Notes under the pieces: model-generated
Told to the model about the DNA's origin: nothing
The model's input: the letters and a program-made list of their open reading frames with translations, nothing else
Databases searched by the model: none
IMG/VR virus record: IMGVR_UViG_3300026518_000498
Span: 1 to 20,163 of that record
DNA length: 20,163 nt
Strand: one strand, 5' to 3'
From: a virus
Shown here: positions 1 through 6,688 of the stretch, one piece after another
Position numbering within the stretch: position 1 is the first letter of the stretch
Layout: each line of letters begins with the position of its first letter
Position numbers and translations under genes: made by a program

Positions 1-28
1 TCAACTCCATGGAATACCAGATTGGATC

Positions 29-58
29 GCCCCAGCCGGGGCATGCCCCGGCTGGGGC
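29..58. repeat. 30-nt perfect palindrome left of the tail block
   Basis: Each base from 29 to 43 pairs with its mirror from 58 to 44: the arms are GCCCCAGCCGGGGCA and TGCCCCGGCTGGGGC. It could form a very stable GC hairpin. No T tract follows, so it is not a classic intrinsic terminator. It lies just outside the point where the DUF6441 gene loses homology. It may be a factor-assisted terminator or a dispersed REP-like element of the flanking chromosome. Confidence 0.7.
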
Positions 59-134
59 TCTCAGCGCAATCTCCATCTAAATTTCCAGACGTCAGGTTAC
101 AGTACCGGAAATCCTCAATGCCCATGATCGCGGT

Positions 135-494
135 GTGCTGATCAGATCAAAATCCGGGTTTTATCTGGCCATCCCGACCGAGGCGGCCGGCAAGGGGCGT
201 GGGGGTGCGAGGTTGACGCCCGGCGAATGGGAGCAGCGGCGCGGGATGCGGTTGCGGTTTATCTATCGCCGCAATGGGCCGAGTTTATTGGTGGCCGAAA
301 AGGCGCGGATCAATACACGCGGCACCGCGGTGGCCTCGCGCTCCAAAACCGGACGTGGGCAGGTTTCTGCGCCGATTTTCATTCTGGTGCCGCAGGTAAA
401 ACTGCGCAAGCGGCTCGATTTGGCACGGGATGCGGAAAGGGTCGCGGGGTCCGTGTCGGGGTTGATTGTGGAAAAGTGGAGAGCAGGAACATGA
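135..494 (+). CDS. DUF6441 family phage tail-completion-type protein, 5'-truncated
   Basis: The 119 residues match the C-terminal part of DUF6441 proteins as I know them: SGFYLAIPTEAAG near the start, a basic TPGEWEQRRGMRLRFIYRR stretch, and PQVKLRKRLDLARDAERVAG near the end. In phage genomes this family usually lies just before the tail terminator gene, probably in tail completion or head-tail joining; the exact role is inferred. Family members are usually roughly twice this long. The first available start is a GTG. In the same frame, family-like residues (EILNAHDRG) continue back to about position 105, and a TAA lies at 78-80. The gene has therefore lost about 100 N-terminal codons, probably by a rearrangement near 80-105, and is likely non-functional. 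It ends with an ATGA where the next tail gene would normally start, but that gene is now 1.36 kb away. Confidence 0.7.
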   Translation: MLIRSKSGFYLAIPTEAAGKGRGGARLTPGEWEQRRGMRLRFIYRRNGPSLLVAEKARINTRGTAVASRSKTGRGQVSAPIFILVPQVKLRKRLDLARDAERVAGSVSGLIVEKWRAGT

Positions 495-627
495 GGAAAA
501 GATTGTATATAATCGGCCTTCTGCCACAAAGGTGAAGAAACCTCTGCGTGTTCGGCCTACATCGGGAACACCGCAATACTTGAATTCACTGTCCAAATGG
601 CCTGTGCGGTTTTCTGGCCCCGTTAAT

Positions 628-1521
628 TCAGGTCGATTGCTGCTTTCTTCGGCGTACACTAATCAACAGCCCCACCGTCAAGGCAACAAGCGCCAGGATG
701 CTGATCACATTCAGGCGTTCGCCCAAGATCAACACCCCCAAAATGGCGCCCCCACCCGGCACTGCTGCAAGGATGAATGAGGTGCTCCCATTCCCAATCG
801 TCCGCGACGCATGGGCAACGAAAAGCAGCCCAATAAGATTTGGTACAAAACCCTGATAGATTGCCTGTAGTAAAAGTGGGCCCATAGACGCATCTGCAAG
901 GCCAGAGGGCAGCCAAAGCGCCCAGACCGGCAGATAGAGCACCGCATTAACGACCGTCCCGCAAAAGATGATCTGCATCGCGCCGAGATGCCAGCGCTCC
1001 GACAAGATGACATAAGACGAGAAAAAGAGCGCACCAATCACAAAGAGCAGATCGCCGACCCATGCGCCCTGAACGCTGGCAACACTGGTGTCCCATGCCA
1101 GCCCTACCGCAGAAACAAGGATCAGTGCAGCACCCAGAACCTGTTGAAGGCCCGGGCGTGTGCGGAACAGGAATACCCCGAAAAGAACACTGATGAGGGG
1201 TAGCAACCCGTTCATGAACACACCGCCGTGGGCGGCGGGCGCATAACGAAACCCGGAAAAGACGATAAGAATATAGACCGGCCCCAATATGAACGAAAGC
1301 ACGGCGATCTGGTTTAGTCGTAGTCCCCGCCAAGGCTTGTAGTAAAGGCAGAGCGGCAACGCCACCAGCGAGGCCAAGCCATAGCGCATTGCCGCCAGAT
1401 CATAAATCGTCAGCCCACTTTGATTGGCAACCCGGCTTACAATCAGCCAGAATGACCAAACAAAGACAATGAACCATGCCGCAGCGTAGCCTGTGAAATG
1501 GGAAGGGGAGTTGGTGGGCAT
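628..1521 (-). CDS. EamA/DMT-superfamily inner-membrane transporter (cargo gene)
   Basis: About 297 residues make up roughly ten hydrophobic helices in two five-helix halves, the classic EamA (drug/metabolite transporter, RhaT-like) arrangement and usual length. The first half has WFIVFVWSFWLIVSR followed by AAMRYGLASLVALPL. The second half ends with GGGAILGVLILGERL, the family's conserved glycine-rich/E-R signature before the last helix. The C-terminus is short and basic (RRRKQQ). The substrate cannot be read from sequence; relatives export amino acids or metabolites. I chose the ATG at 1521, since the upstream TTG at 1536 abuts the only purine-rich stretch. It is the only minus-strand gene among the left-hand tail genes, sitting between the DUF6441 remnant and the tail terminator. 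That position suggests an inserted moron with its own promoter in the region 1522-1700. Confidence 0.85.
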   Translation of the reverse strand: MPTNSPSHFTGYAAAWFIVFVWSFWLIVSRVANQSGLTIYDLAAMRYGLASLVALPLCLYYKPWRGLRLNQIAVLSFILGPVYILIVFSGFRYAPAAHGGVFMNGLLPLISVLFGVFLFRTRPGLQQVLGAALILVSAVGLAWDTSVASVQGAWVGDLLFVIGALFFSSYVILSERWHLGAMQIIFCGTVVNAVLYLPVWALWLPSGLADASMGPLLLQAIYQGFVPNLIGLLFVAHASRTIGNGSTSFILAAVPGGGAILGVLILGERLNVISILALVALTVGLLISVRRRKQQST

Positions 1522-1858
1522 GTGCGCTGCGCTCAACCTCTAAAAGTAAGGGGAAACTTCCGAAATTCAGCAGTAGGATCTGACACACGTAGAGGCAAGA
1601 GATTGCTCGCAAAAAAAGCATGCATTGGTTTTGGCTTATATCCAAATGCGAGGCATTTTTATTCTGTGGTAGGTACGCATTTTAACTCCAGGGTGCGCGC
1701 TGTGAACTGCGAATTTGCCGGTCGTGTTCCCCACCCACCCGGAATAAATTCTACGCAGAGCATCGAGTGCGACATGAACGACCCAAGATCAGGGAATTTA
1801 CAACCAAGTCGAAGCGTTAATTCCCTGATCGAAACCCGACCCAAACATCAGAGGACAG
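1522..1858. other. Intergenic region between permease and tail operon
   Basis: These 337 bases hold no convincing gene. Positions 1537-1700 look AT-richer than the phage genes and are the natural place for the permease promoter on the minus strand. The right part (about 1740-1858) holds a 12-bp inverted repeat and then the ribosome-binding sequence GAGGA serving the tail terminator start at 1859. Because the permease interrupts the operon, a promoter for the downstream tail genes may also lie here, but I see no certain -35/-10 pair. Confidence 0.5.
1787..1830. repeat. 12-bp perfect inverted repeat with 20-bp spacer before tail terminator
   Basis: The arms GATCAGGGAATT (1787-1798) and AATTCCCTGATC (1819-1830) are exact reverse complements separated by 20 bases. 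The second arm ends 28 bases before the ATG of the first intact tail gene. It could be an operator, a processing hairpin in the leader, or a scar at the permease insertion border. No T tract follows, so a simple terminator is unlikely. Confidence 0.6.
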
Positions 1859-2290
1859 ATGCCCACACCCCGAGAAACCATCCTGCAGGCCCTGCTTGCG
1901 GCGCTGCAAACCGTGCCCAATGCAAACGTGCTGCGCGAAGAGGTGCTGCCAGAACGTGTGCCGACCGGCGGCCTCATAATCCTGCGCGATGGCGACCCCG
2001 GCTCCCCAGAAGTCCTGATCTCGCCGCTCAGCTATGCTTACGATCATCGGGCCGAGATCGAAGTCATTGTGCAGCGGAAGACATCGTCTGCGCGTTCCGC
2101 AGGGTTCGACACCCTCGTGCAAGCGATCGGAACCGTGATCTCCACCAACCGCACCCTCGGCGGTCTCTGCGATTGGGTCGAGGCCGCGGCCCCCAAGCCG
2201 GTTGATCTGCCGGTTGAGGGCGGCGAGGCGCTGAAAGCAGCCATCATCGAGATCACGCTGATTTACACGACAGCCGACCCACTCGGCTAA
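1859..2290 (+). CDS. Phage tail terminator / tail completion protein
   Basis: This 143-residue soluble protein begins PTPRETILQALLAALQ and includes GGLIILRDGDPGSPEV, then an AYDHRAEIEVIVQ strand and a C-terminal ALKAAIIEITLIYTT strand. This is the alternating helix/strand pattern of the small alpha/beta minor tail proteins (lambda gpU-like) that cap the tube and stop its growth. Relatives in Rhodobacteraceae prophages are often named only 'hypothetical' or misnamed 'acyl-CoA transferase'. Size and position immediately before the tail tube gene support the call. A GAGGA ribosome-binding site lies just upstream of the ATG. In other phages this gene directly follows DUF6441; here the permease has split them. 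The family name is partly an inference from synteny. Confidence 0.65.
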   Translation: MPTPRETILQALLAALQTVPNANVLREEVLPERVPTGGLIILRDGDPGSPEVLISPLSYAYDHRAEIEVIVQRKTSSARSAGFDTLVQAIGTVISTNRTLGGLCDWVEAAAPKPVDLPVEGGEALKAAIIEITLIYTTADPLG

Positions 2291-2326
2291 TTTCACCCCA
2301 AAATACCCAAATAAAGGACCATCATC

Positions 2327-3265
2327 ATGGCACGCGCACAAGGCGCGCGGTCGCAATTGGCGGCTGCGTTCGAGACTACCTATGGCACCGCCCCGACCAC
2401 AGGGTTCATGAAAATACCGTTTGCCAGTGCCTCGCTGGGGGCGGAACAGCCGCTGCTAACCTCTGAACTGCTGGGCTATGGCCGCGATCCGCTCGCGCCG
2501 ATCAAGGACGCGGTGACGGCGGATGGCGATATCAAGGTGCCGATCGATGCCGAGGCCTTCGGGTTCTGGTTAAAAGCTGCGTTTGGTGCGCCGACCACGA
2601 CCGGCACCACCAACAAAACGCATACGTTCAAATCGGGGAACTGGAACCTGCCGAGCCTGGCAATCGAGGTTGGCATGCCGGAAATCCCCCGTTTTGCCAT
2701 GTATACTGGTTGCGTTCTGGATCAGATATCCTGGCAGATGCAGCGCTCGGGGCTGTTGACGGCAGACGCCAAGCTGATCGCCCAGGGCGAGAATGTGGTG
2801 ACGTCCACAGCGGCGGGAACACCGACGGCCTACGGCCTGCAGCGGTTCGGCCATTTCAACGGCGCGATCAAACGTGGCGGTGTCGCGCTCGGCAATATTG
2901 TCTCGGCCGATATTACCTATGCCAACAACCTTGACCGGATCGAAACCATCCGCGCAGACGGGCGTATCGATGGCGCCGATCCCTCCATTGCCGCCCTTAC
3001 CGGCAAGATCGACGTGCGCTTTGCCGATACCACGCTGATGGATCAGGCGCTGAACGGGACCGCATCGGCGCTGGAGTTCTCTTATACCATCTCGTCGACC
3101 GTTAGCCTGACAATCACGGCGCATGCGGTTTACCTGCCGCGACCTCGCGCTGAAATCCAAGGGCCACAAGGCATTCAGGTCAGTTTTGACTGGCAGGCAG
3201 CTTACGATTCCACGGCGGGGCAGATGTGCACCGTTGTTCTCAAAAATACCGTCGGGAGTTACTGA
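2327..3265 (+). CDS. Phage tail tube (major tail) protein
   Basis: This 312-residue, beta-rich protein has no membrane segment. It starts ARAQGARSQLAAAFETTYGT, the usual opening of siphophage tail tube proteins of this group, then LLTSELLGYGRDPLAP and an internal stretch KVPIDAEAFGFWLKAAFG followed by a TTTGTTNKTHTF loop. These features recur in tail tube subunits that form the hexameric rings of the tube around the tape measure. A strong AAGGA ribosome-binding site sits nine bases before the ATG, in keeping with the high amounts needed. It is followed within three bases by the assembly chaperone gene, the normal order in lambda-like tails. Confidence 0.8.
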   Translation: MARAQGARSQLAAAFETTYGTAPTTGFMKIPFASASLGAEQPLLTSELLGYGRDPLAPIKDAVTADGDIKVPIDAEAFGFWLKAAFGAPTTTGTTNKTHTFKSGNWNLPSLAIEVGMPEIPRFAMYTGCVLDQISWQMQRSGLLTADAKLIAQGENVVTSTAAGTPTAYGLQRFGHFNGAIKRGGVALGNIVSADITYANNLDRIETIRADGRIDGADPSIAALTGKIDVRFADTTLMDQALNGTASALEFSYTISSTVSLTITAHAVYLPRPRAEIQGPQGIQVSFDWQAAYDSTAGQMCTVVLKNTVGSY

Positions 3266-3267
3266 TC

Positions 3268-3705
3268 ATGCTGAAACTTGATCTTTCAAACAAACCTGCC
3301 TGGCTCGATCTCGGCCATGGTGTCCGCGTCCTGCTCGGTCCGCTGACCACCGCCATGATGGTCGCAGCCAGAAATGACCCCGCCATTATGGCGCTTCCAG
3401 AGGACACGCCAGACGAGGAAAGCGCGCTCGCTTTTGCCAAGGCGCTGGCCCGAAATGCGATGCTTGATTGGGAGGGCGTTGGGGATGTTGACGGCCACAA
3501 CATCCCTGTCAGCCCCGAGGCGATTGATGCCCTGCTGGATGTCTGGCCGTTGTTTGAGGCCTTCCAGACCGACTACGTCGCCAAAGGTCTGGTGCTGGAT
3601 CAGGAAAAAAACGTCTCTGCGCCCTTGCCGACTGGATCTTCGGCGGGGGTGGGGAATATTGCCAAGCGTGCGCGCAAACCTGCGAAACCTGCCCGCAAAA
3701 GCTGA
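3268..3705 (+). CDS. Tail assembly chaperone, zero-frame product (gpG-like)
   Basis: In the unshifted frame this gives 145 residues. It starts MLKLDLSNKPAWLDLGHGVR, has a helical middle (ESALAFAKALARNAMLDWEG) and ends in a low-complexity basic tail (KRARKPAKPARKS) that looks like out-of-frame reading. It sits between tail tube and tape measure, where tailed phages encode the paired chaperones that coat the tape measure during tail assembly. The GGGAG before the ATG at 3268 is a fair ribosome-binding site; a TTG-like start further upstream inside the tube gene is less likely. A slippery heptamer at codons 114-115 and a stem-loop behind it move some ribosomes into the -1 frame, which stays open to 3935. 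The predicted fusion is 222 residues. Confidence 0.75.
   Translation: MLKLDLSNKPAWLDLGHGVRVLLGPLTTAMMVAARNDPAIMALPEDTPDEESALAFAKALARNAMLDWEGVGDVDGHNIPVSPEAIDALLDVWPLFEAFQTDYVAKGLVLDQEKNVSAPLPTGSSAGVGNIAKRARKPAKPARKS
3606..3649 (+). promoter_or_regulatory. Programmed -1 ribosomal frameshift signal
   Basis: Positions 3606-3612 read A AAA AAC in the correct phase for tandem slippage of the codons AAA and AAC of the gene starting at 3268. After a 9-nt spacer, bases 3622-3631 pair with 3640-3649 in a 10-bp stem (eight Watson-Crick and two G-U pairs) with an 8-nt loop. The -1 frame entered at 3612 has no stop until 3935. Heptamer, spacing, stem and open downstream frame are all as known for the lambda G-GT type of tail chaperone frameshift. 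Confidence 0.85.
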
Positions 3706-3935
3706 ACGCGCCACTGACCCTTGAAGGGGTGCAGGTGTGGGATCTGGTCGGCCGCCTTGGCGGGCAGATGCGCGTGGCACCGTCGGGCGGCATTGTCGGC
3801 TGGGATATGTCAGCAGCCCTGGCGATGGCCTCGGCGCTCGGGATTAGCACGCTCGCAGTCGCAGAACTCTTGCCGCCGATCGAGGCGGTGATGGTCAAAA
3901 AACTCTTTGAGAAGATGGAACAGGATCATGGTTGA
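3612..3935 (+). CDS. Tail assembly chaperone, -1 frame extension (gpT-like)
   Basis: This frame gives 107 residues read after the -1 shift. It starts with a cysteine-rich segment, YCQACAQTCETCP (C-x2-C-x3-C-x2-C, possibly metal-binding), then the well-ordered stretch LTLEGVQVWDLVGRLGGQMR and a final helical part (PPIEAVMVKKLFEKMEQDHG). The -1 frame reads as far more protein-like than the zero frame over 3612-3705, which is strong evidence that it is used. A stand-alone start (GTG at 3729) has a purine run directly against it rather than spaced upstream, and would cut off the cysteine segment, so frameshifting is the better explanation. The end overlaps the tape measure start by eight bases, suggesting translational coupling. 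By family logic the T part recruits tube subunits to the chaperone-coated tape measure. Confidence 0.8.
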   Translation, partial: RLCALADWIFGGGGEYCQACAQTCETCPQKLNAPLTLEGVQVWDLVGRLGGQMRVAPSGGIVGWDMSAALAMASALGISTLAVAELLPPIEAVMVKKLFEKMEQDHG

Positions 3936-6057
3936 AAAACGCGTCTCCGTGCGCCTTGCGGCAGTGGGCGGCAAACAGGTGCGCGCAGAGCTGACCGGCA
4001 TTGGCGACGCTGGCAAAAAAGGTTTTGGTAAGGCCTCGCGCGAGATGGAGATCGCCAACGCGCGCCTTGCGAAGTTCGCGCGCCGGGCCAAGATCGCGGT
4101 CGGCGTCATGGTTGCCGCTGCCGCTGCGGCCGGGATCGCCATGGTGCGCTCGAGTCTTCAAACGATCGACGAGCAGGCCAAGCTGGCGGCGTCCTTGCGC
4201 ACCACCACGGCCAGCATGCAGGTCTTGGCTCGGGCCGCTGATCTGGCTGGCGTGTCCCAGGGCGAGGTCTCGCAAGCCACCATCATGATGACCAAAAGCC
4301 TCAGCCAGGCGGCGGCAGGCTCGGGTCCAGCGGTCAAAGCCCTACAACAGTTGCACCTGTCGGCGGCTGATCTCGCCAAGCTGCCGATCGATCAGAAGAT
4401 GATCCAGATTCAGGATGCGATTGCGAAGTTCATCCCGACGGCACAGCAGGCGGCAGTGGCATCAACGATTTTCGGGGCGCGCGCGGGGTTGATCTTCACC
4501 CGCATCGATAGTGCCACCTTGCACCAAGCCACCAAGGACGTGCAGGATTTTGGGGTGGCGGTGTCCGAGAAAGACGCGGCGCAGATCCAGCGAACCAATG
4601 ATGCGCTCTCGCGCATGGGCCTCTTGTGGAAAGGCATCGCCAACCAACTTGCCGTCGCCGTTGCACCAGCGCTTGAGGCCATGGCAGATGCGTTCGCGGC
4701 GTTTGGCAAGGTGACGGGGCCGCTTGGGCGCGCCATAAAAACCCTATTCAACCATCTCGGTGAAATCGTCAGCATTGCGGCGACGTTTGCGGCCGTGCTC
4801 GGCGGCAAGCTGGTGATCTCACTGGCCAGTGCCGTGCTCGGCATTCGCGGGGTATCTCTATCGCTGGCAGTTTTGCGCGGAGCCCTCATTCGCACCGGCA
4901 TCGGCGCGCTGATTGTCGGGGCGGGCGAGTTGCTCTATTGGTTCGGTCGTCTTGTGAAGGGTGCTGGCGGGTTTGGCGCGGCGATGGGCCTTCTTAAAAA
5001 CGTTGCGGTGGAAGCCTGGGGCCGGATCAAGCTCGGTGGTAAATCTCTTGGCCTTGCGCTGGCGACGGTTTGGACAACGGTTGAGACCGGCTGGCTGAGA
5101 ATGCTGGCGTCGATCCAGAAGAGATGGGCCGATTTTCTGCACAAGGTTGCCAGTGGCATGCGCGGTGTGCCGGGAATGGATGCGCTGGCTCTCAAGCTGG
5201 GCGGGGCGGCCATCATGGCTGGCTCGGCTTACTATGAAATGGCGGCGGCGGTAGATGCGGCACGAAGCAAGGCCGATGGGCTGGCTGTTGCTGCCGTGAC
5301 TGCCGCCAATGCGGCTAAGGCTCCGCTCCAATCAATTAAGGCCCTAAGCGATGCGGTGAAAACCGCAGGTGAGGATGCCAAAGTTGCCACATCAGATGCG
5401 GGAGATGCTGCGGGCACTGTCGCCACAACAATCGCCAAGGCAGGCGGGGCGGCAAAGAAAGCGGCGGATATTGCAAAATCCGCTTGGGCGAGTGCTGCCA
5501 CCTCGCTGAAGGACTACGCCGTCAAAGCCGCCGATATGGGCAAGGGGCTGGGGGATAGCCTGACCGGTGCTTTTTCAAATGCGGAAAGCGCCATTGGTGA
5601 ATTCGTTAAAACCGGCAAGTTGGATTTTCGCTCGATGATCACCTCGATGCTGGCGGACATGGCCAAGCTGTCGGCGCGCAAGTTCATTCTCGGCCCGCTG
5701 GCTAATGTTCTGTCTGGGGCGCTCGGTAAAATGGGCGGCATCTTTGCGCCTGTGCATCATGCTGGCGGCATGGTTGGCGGTATGGCACCACAACGGTTGG
5801 TGCCTGCCATGGCCTTTGCTGGCGCGCCCCGAATGCATGGTGGAGGTTGGGCTGGATTACGTCCAAGCGAGGTGCCCGCGATCCTGCAAAGAGGCGAGCG
5901 GGTGTTGTCCCGCCGCGAGGTGGCTGCCGGCGCAACCGGCTCTCAAAACATCACCATCAACATCCAGACCCGAGATGCCGAGAGCTTCCGCCAATCCCGC
6001 ACCCAGGTGGCGGCCGACATTGCCCGCGCGGTGGCCATGGGTCGGAGGGGGATGTAA
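3928..6057 (+). CDS. Phage tail tape measure protein
   Basis: This 709-residue, alanine-rich, mostly helical protein sets tail length and probably helps DNA pass the membrane. It has a basic N-terminal helix, a hydrophobic segment at about 55-73 (KIAVGVMVAAAAAAGIAMV), long helical stretches, a second hydrophobic cluster at about 279-345, and an Ala/Lys/Asp-rich coiled-coil region around 450-540. The C-terminus has GGGWAGLRPSEVPAILQRGE and RVLSRREV, a hallmark of lambda-family tape measures. The ATG at 3928 is preferred over the TTG at 3907 because it gives the usual coupled overlap with the chaperone stop. At about 0.15 nm per residue (general phage rule) the tail would be near 100 nm, far longer than a gene transfer agent tail, whose tape measure is much shorter. 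Confidence 0.88.
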   Translation: MVEKRVSVRLAAVGGKQVRAELTGIGDAGKKGFGKASREMEIANARLAKFARRAKIAVGVMVAAAAAAGIAMVRSSLQTIDEQAKLAASLRTTTASMQVLARAADLAGVSQGEVSQATIMMTKSLSQAAAGSGPAVKALQQLHLSAADLAKLPIDQKMIQIQDAIAKFIPTAQQAAVASTIFGARAGLIFTRIDSATLHQATKDVQDFGVAVSEKDAAQIQRTNDALSRMGLLWKGIANQLAVAVAPALEAMADAFAAFGKVTGPLGRAIKTLFNHLGEIVSIAATFAAVLGGKLVISLASAVLGIRGVSLSLAVLRGALIRTGIGALIVGAGELLYWFGRLVKGAGGFGAAMGLLKNVAVEAWGRIKLGGKSLGLALATVWTTVETGWLRMLASIQKRWADFLHKVASGMRGVPGMDALALKLGGAAIMAGSAYYEMAAAVDAARSKADGLAVAAVTAANAAKAPLQSIKALSDAVKTAGEDAKVATSDAGDAAGTVATTIAKAGGAAKKAADIAKSAWASAATSLKDYAVKAADMGKGLGDSLTGAFSNAESAIGEFVKTGKLDFRSMITSMLADMAKLSARKFILGPLANVLSGALGKMGGIFAPVHHAGGMVGGMAPQRLVPAMAFAGAPRMHGGGWAGLRPSEVPAILQRGERVLSRREVAAGATGSQNITINIQTRDAESFRQSRTQVAADIARAVAMGRRGM

Positions 6058-6061
6058 AAAA

Positions 6062-6688
6062 GTGGCTTTTCACGAAATTCGCTTTCCCGACAATATTAGC
6101 CGTGGCGCACGCGGTGGTCCCGAGCGGCGCACCCAGATTGTCGAATTGTCGTCCGGTGACGAGGAACGCAACGCCAGCTGGGCCAATTCGCGGCGGCGCT
6201 ATGATGCAGCCTATGGTGTGCGCCGGGCCGATGATCTGGCGGCCGTGGTAGCCTTTTTTGAGGCCCGCAACGGGCGGCTCTACGGGTTTCGCTGGAGGGA
6301 TTGGGGCGACTATAAATCCTGCCTTCCGTCGGGCACGCCTGCCGCAACCGATCAGAACATCGGGACCGGTGACGGGGCTACGACGGCCTTTCAACTGGTG
6401 AAAACTTATGCCTCCGGCGCGCAAATATGGTCCCGCACCATCACCAAGCCGGTCTCCGGCACCGTGGTGGTGGCAATCGGTGGCATTGTTCAAACGTCAG
6501 GTTGGTCGATTGATATCGCCACCGGCCTCATTACCTTCACCACCGCTCCGGTCAATGGCGCTGCTATTACGGCGGGGTTCGAGTTTGACGTTCCGGTGCG
6601 GTTCGACACCGACCGTCTCGATGTCACCCATGATATCGAGCGGCTCGGCTCCATCACCTCCATTCCATTGATTGAGGTTCGCCGATGA
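6062..6688 (+). CDS. DUF2460 distal tail protein (GTA g12-like)
   Basis: The 208 residues begin AFHEIRFPDNISRGARGG, the standard opening of DUF2460. ANSRRRYDAAYGVRR and the tryptophan-rich GFRWRDWGDYKS motif follow near residue 80. The C-terminal half is a beta-sandwich-like region ending in FDTDRLDVTHDIERLGSITS and IPLIEVRR. In the Rhodobacter gene transfer agent the equivalent protein forms the distal tail ring linking tube and hub. The start is a GTG preceded by GGAGGGG; the longer in-frame extension upstream lies wholly inside the tape measure gene and is discarded. The end overlaps the next start by four bases (ATGA). Confidence 0.9.
   Translation: MAFHEIRFPDNISRGARGGPERRTQIVELSSGDEERNASWANSRRRYDAAYGVRRADDLAAVVAFFEARNGRLYGFRWRDWGDYKSCLPSGTPAATDQNIGTGDGATTAFQLVKTYASGAQIWSRTITKPVSGTVVVAIGGIVQTSGWSIDIATGLITFTTAPVNGAAITAGFEFDVPVRFDTDRLDVTHDIERLGSITSIPLIEVRR

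Noticed and set aside
1498-2205. 235-codon plus-strand frame across the permease upstream region and the tail terminator
   Set aside because: It runs out of frame through the well-supported tail terminator gene and has low-complexity Arg/Pro-rich content typical of shadow frames.
3907-3927. TTG start for the tape measure protein
   Set aside because: The ATG at 3928 gives the usual eight-base coupled overlap with the chaperone stop and a typical N-terminus.
3729-3935. Stand-alone gene for the second chaperone starting at GTG 3729
   Set aside because: There is no properly spaced ribosome-binding site, and the frame is protein-like well upstream of it; frameshifting from 3268 explains it better.
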